From contig CAJQUW010015601.1 of assembly GCA_907163375.1 (NCBI GenBank), positions 62,001 through 126,000 of the forward strand: a DNA stretch of 64,000 nt, written 5' to 3'. Under the pieces are notes generated by a model. It did not search any database. It saw only the letters and a list, made by a program, of their open reading frames with translations, and was not told the origin of the DNA. Position 1 is the first letter of the stretch. Every line of letters begins with the position of its first letter. Made by a program: the position numbers and the translations under genes. The DNA comes from Prostheceraeus crozeri (lineage: Eukaryota > Platyhelminthes > Polycladida > Euryleptidae). Below are positions 60,574 to 64,000 of the stretch, piece after piece.

Positions 60574-60958
60574 GAACCACGGGAACGCAATCTCCGCAAA
60601 AAATTGAATCTTATCACACAAAAATTTTCACTGTACAGATACTTTTTTGACCCGACACCTATATATCCCTACTCTTTGGCTGTTTCTTAAATTAGCAATT
60701 CGATGGGTGACATTCTCAGCCTGAAATATAAGAGCATTTTCATAAATTCATAAGAGAATTGCAGAGAAAAGTTTGTAAGAGTGTAATGACATCACAAACT
60801 ATCTAGCCATAGAGTAAGTATATTAGGTAGAGTGGTAACTCCGCATTTACTAAATCCCCAATGTGTCATAATTTCATTAAATGAACTCGAGGTGAATATA
60901 GTTGGAACTGTTTCCAAATGTGAGATATGCATACCTACTTATGCAGTTTTGAAGAAAT
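60574..60958. repeat. Long direct repeat DR2, right of the 11-kb segment
   Basis: 385 bp, nearly identical to DR1 at 49109-49495. On its right the M1 element that is cut off at 49495 simply continues (TACCATGGAATTGACTG). DR1 and DR2 therefore frame the 11-kb segment like a very long target duplication. Confidence 0.9.
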
Positions 60959-61577
60959 TACCATGGAATTGACTGATCATGATAGTAATAAGGTTTGGAG
61001 AGGTGATGTTTGCTAAATTAGCAATTCGATGAGTTGCTACTTTCGTGCTCAACCTCAAGAGTGTATCTTCTTATGCGTGATCATATCACAAGCAATCTGC
61101 CAGAGCGAAAGACCATTCAAAGACAATGGTTTGAATTAAATTTAAAAGATGTAAATGGGTCCACATCACTACTCAGATCCAAGAAATGAACCATAAATTT
61201 AGTGAATCATAGAATCATATGCCGGTGAAAACTGAATTAAAAACTTGAAATTTCAGCCAAGAAAGCACGAATAAGATCGCGACTTTTTCATGAAGACTTC
61301 CATTATAATACGAATCATGAAATTCCTTTGATAGTCAGCTTAATTTCCGCTTAGTTAGGGTTCTTACTAGCAAATGTTCATTCCTTTTGATATCCAACTT
61401 GTTTCAAACTGCTTAAAAAGTGGCGTCATCTCGGTAGCATATTGGCAAAAATTTAGCTTTTTAAAAACTGATCAAATTAACTTTTGGAGCGCAGAAACGT
61501 AATCTCCGAAAAAACTGAGTCTTTTGATATAGAAATTTTCACTGCATACAGATACTTTTTTGAGTCGACACCAAAAT
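60959..61577 (+). mobile_element. M1 element copy H, remainder right of the 11-kb segment
   Basis: This continues the M1 copy whose first 151 bp are at 49345-49495 and again inside DR2 (from 60808). It ends at TTTTTTGAGTCGACACC, without the terminal 25 bp. The stretch 61145-61410 is almost identical to 48749-49014 in copy E. Confidence 0.75.
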
Positions 61578-62635
61578 GGACCCGAGCGCCAACTATCGAT
61601 TAAAATGCCAATGAAATCATTGATAAACATTCATGTTTGCTTTTGTGAAACATTCCTAATCACGACTACACCGAGGAACTTAAATTGTCCTTCTTGAAAT
61701 GACCGAATGCATATTTACTGAAAATGTTTAGCCTACCATTGAATTCAACAACGCTTCAGAATTCTTGATTTTACAAATTTACATGATGGAGACTGGGAGC
61801 AATGGCAATCGCATAGCCAATCCCAATATAGCGAACCGGTGTTATGCAATATCAAGCATTGAGTATTATTCATATATTTCATCTAAATATTGCTGCTTTT
61901 TTATTTAAAAACAGTGCGCTATTGTGAGATTCACTCCTATGAAGCGACTCCGCAAAGTTACTGTCTTTACTCTCCTTAGTCTAATGGTTGAATCACATGC
62001 AAACCCCCTAAATTAAAGTTATTATTATCAACTTTGAATTTATTACTATTTTATTATCAAAAAAAAAAATTATTATTTTCCCATCATTAAAGGGATATGG
62101 AGCATGTGTCCCACAAGTAAAATCTTGGGGAACAAGTGAGCGCAAACCCGTTAGTGTTATCGAAGTGTGCTGTAATAGAAATATATGAATAGTATTTCGG
62201 TTTTAGGGCAGTTCAGCCTAGTCACCACTGTTAAGTCAAAATTGTTTTGTTAACGTCTTGCGGCTAACATAAACATGATAAAATTAAAGGTAAAAGAACT
62301 TAAACATAACTGCAAAATATAGCACAACCTGAATTTGAAATTTAAAGAATATTTAGTTTAAATTCAAATATTGAATTTTCATTATTTTCACGCGATTTAA
62401 TTTTCATGACCAAATATTCACGATAGGGCATGATTTGATCGTCATTTCTCAGAAATAGTGCGCGTATCCATTACAAATGCAATATTCTGTGATTTTTTGA
62501 GTTATTTCGTCATGGGACATAGCCTATACGTCGCATTATTTCATCAGGGGTATACTTGAGTACAATTTCAATTTTCACCAAATAATGTGACAGTCAAAAT
62601 TAGGCACTCATGTCACGGCTAATTATGTTTTTTAC
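61578..62635. other. No gene seen
   Basis: AT-rich sequence with an A10 run and ATT repeats near 62030-62080. I see no exon or RNA gene. Confidence 0.4.
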
Positions 62636-62925
62636 CTGTGTATAAGCCAATAGCTTTTGAAATAATACGGTTTATGAATGCGCAGTTCAGCACAATTAGA
62701 GCAGAATTGGATGAAATTCACTGCAAATCCCTCAAACCGTGCAAATTCGAAGTATGGATATAAAACATTTTCTTCGGTATATCTTCCCAAAATAGTTGTT
62801 GAGCTTCTCTGTAAATCACTGTTGAGCTCATTGAAGGTCGTTAGCAAATCAATTGCTACTTGCGATTTGTATGTGAATTTGTTATCACGTTGTACATACT
62901 TTTCCCATAGAACCGCATTTAACCG
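62636..62925 (-). CDS. Candidate coding exon of an unrecognised minus-strand gene
   Basis: 290 nt open throughout, between acceptor TTTTTAAGATTTAG and donor TACACAG followed by GTAAAA (phase 0 to phase 2). It reads RLNAVLWEKYVQRDNKFTYK, then SQVAIDLLTTFNELNSDLQR, then NVLYPYFEFARFEGFAVNF. Composition and both splice sites look like genuine protein with helices and aromatic residues. I do not recognise the family and cannot find the next exon on the left. An overlapping plus-strand frame is its shadow. Confidence 0.45.
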
Positions 62926-62967
62926 CTAAATCTTAAAAATTCATTCTGGAATTAGAATAAAATAAAT

Positions 62968-63276
62968 TTGATCGTCAACACCGATTTAGCTATACAGGTT
63001 AAGTTTCTTACAGTGTCAAAAATATCAAAGGAGGTAAAAAGGAAATTTGAAAACACAAACTTACTAATAATGGATAGTAGTAAAGGCAATGACATGAACA
63101 CAATGTCGCATAGCCATATTAAAAAACATTCTGAAATAGAGCAGCGCTACGGTAGTTTTATGGGACTATTTTCTAGAGATCCTTATCAAAAGTTGAGTAG
63201 TATATGTGTTATGCCGCACAAATCATCAGAGAAGCAGAAGGGGCAAGGAAACAACCAATGCAATCTGAACATGTAA
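62968..63276 (+). other. Plus-strand open frame of uncertain status
   Basis: 102 codons. TTTCTTACAG at about 63013 could be an acceptor, after which the frame reads KEVKRKFENTNLLIMDSSKG and DPYQKLSSICVMPHKSSEKQ to a stop. It would lie in the intron between the two minus-strand candidate exons. It has no known motif. Confidence 0.2.
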
Positions 63277-63311
63277 GCTGCCAACCGTCGATTAAACCTT
63301 GAGCATCAGTA

Positions 63312-63517
63312 TACAGAAAGATGAAGAGTATCTGCTAATACAACTATATGCAAGTACAATTGTTCATCTATGTAACTGTGCAAGTCAAACACATCAACTG
63401 GCACTATACATTGCTTGAATAAGTAATTAGTTGAAGTTTCGGTGCAGTAATATTTTGCTGTCAAGTCAGAATCAAGGCTCAAGGCCATTGATAGAAAGTG
63501 ATGGAAAATACCGTATA
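63312..63517 (-). CDS. Candidate coding exon upstream in the same minus-strand gene
   Basis: A minus-strand open frame after an AG at about 63518 reads EEIYGIFHHFLSMALSLDSD, then LTAKYYCTETSTNYLFKQC, then VDVFDLHSYIDEQLYLHIVV. A donor at CTTTCT followed by GTATAC would leave phase 0, which matches the start of the exon at 62925. The composition is protein-like but unrecognised. The exon limits are approximate. Confidence 0.35.
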
Positions 63518-63601
63518 TTTCCTCTCTTAAGACATCAGTTGAAATTGGCGAAATATATTAAGGCATCTCTCTCTGTCCCCTTTTTTAAGAAATGTGTTTC
63601 T

Positions 63602-64000
63602 TTAACTCTTTGACTGCAGTGCCTATTTTATATGCCTGTCGAATTTCACTGAGCCCGAGTTAACTCGCATCGTAACAGCAAGGCAATATAACTGTACCAA
63701 TTTAGGCAGTTTTCTGTCTCTCTGAAGGGTTTCAGTCACATACTAAAAACGAGGTACTCGTAAAATTGGAACACACCAGCAGCCCGAGTTAACTCGGCAT
63801 TAGTGAACAGCGGAAGGGAAGCATTTATCTGCTAGTGATGGTTGCCTGCCCTACCGATACGAGTTAACTCGAGCTCAGTTTCTGAAGGACAACTGATGAA
63901 TGCGGCGTCAGTGATATTTTCCCGTCTTCCCGATGCGAGCTAACTCGGGCTCAGTTTCCTGCTATACTCCATTGTCACCGTCACCAGTCAACTGTTGACA
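63602..64000. mobile_element. Possible start of a piggyBac-like nonautonomous element with palindromes
   Basis: TTAACTCTTTGACTGCAGTG at 63602 resembles the TTAA plus CCCTTTGACTGC ends of piggyBac-like elements. Within it CGAGTTAACTCG, a perfect 12-bp palindrome, occurs at 63656, 63785 and 63860, and CGAGCTAACTCG at 63936. The other end lies beyond the window, so the call is an inference. Confidence 0.4.

Noticed and set aside
60231-60617. A 128-codon minus-strand protein rich in Arg and Ser
   Set aside because: It is produced by the GGCGAC-rich island, with no domain or splice support.

Overview
The window looks like nuclear DNA of an AT-rich, repeat-rich invertebrate animal. The clades of its mobile elements support this: L2-like and CR1/Jockey-like LINEs, Penelope-like retroelements with a GIY-YIG nuclease, Tc1/mariner and hAT elements, and tRNA-derived SINEs. 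So do the spliced C2H2 zinc-finger gene and its ordinary GT-AG introns. I cannot name the species. There is no bacterial-style gene packing, rRNA or CRISPR array.

Layout. 0.37-3.5 kb: a 62-bp minisatellite split by an L2-like LINE, which is itself split by a Tc1-like transposon. 3.5-17 kb: intergenic, with LINE scraps, a repeat carrying RFX-like palindromes, a hairpin repeat, one full-length nonautonomous DNA transposon (family M1) and two SINEs. 17.3-34.25 kb: one large minus-strand gene for an eight-finger C2H2 protein. Four exons are firm (34235-31883, 28370-27364, 24474-23257, 18172-17935; splice phases 1, 0, 0, 1) and a fifth is possible (17596-17331). Its introns hold a nearly full-length LINE, a mariner-type transposase remnant and two inverted-repeat elements. 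34.7-37.8 kb: three Penelope-like pieces, two of them head to head, one ending in a hammerhead-ribozyme-like motif. 38.3-39.3 kb: a second, truncated copy of the intronic LINE. 39.4-45.2 kb: a short tandem duplication, a SINE and a DNA element with long inverted ends.

45.2-61.6 kb is a nested cluster of M1 elements, including a nonautonomous hAT with a perfect 8-bp target duplication. The cluster is interrupted by an 11.08-kb segment (49496-60573). That segment has GC-rich inverted ends full of GGCGAC/GTCGCC and is flanked by 385-387-bp direct repeats that differ at only a handful of positions. Inside it are a 5'-truncated LINE, a 197-bp satellite and a candidate small spliced gene (55.26-59.79 kb) with two phase-equivalent middle exons. 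61.6-64 kb: two candidate minus-strand coding exons of an unrecognised gene, then a run of CGAGTTAACTCG palindromes in what may be the start of a piggyBac-like element.

The genes do not form a pathway. The zinc-finger gene is the only confident host gene. The main interest lies in the history of nested insertions and in the 11-kb segment. All calls come from reading the sequence and from family motifs; no database search was run.
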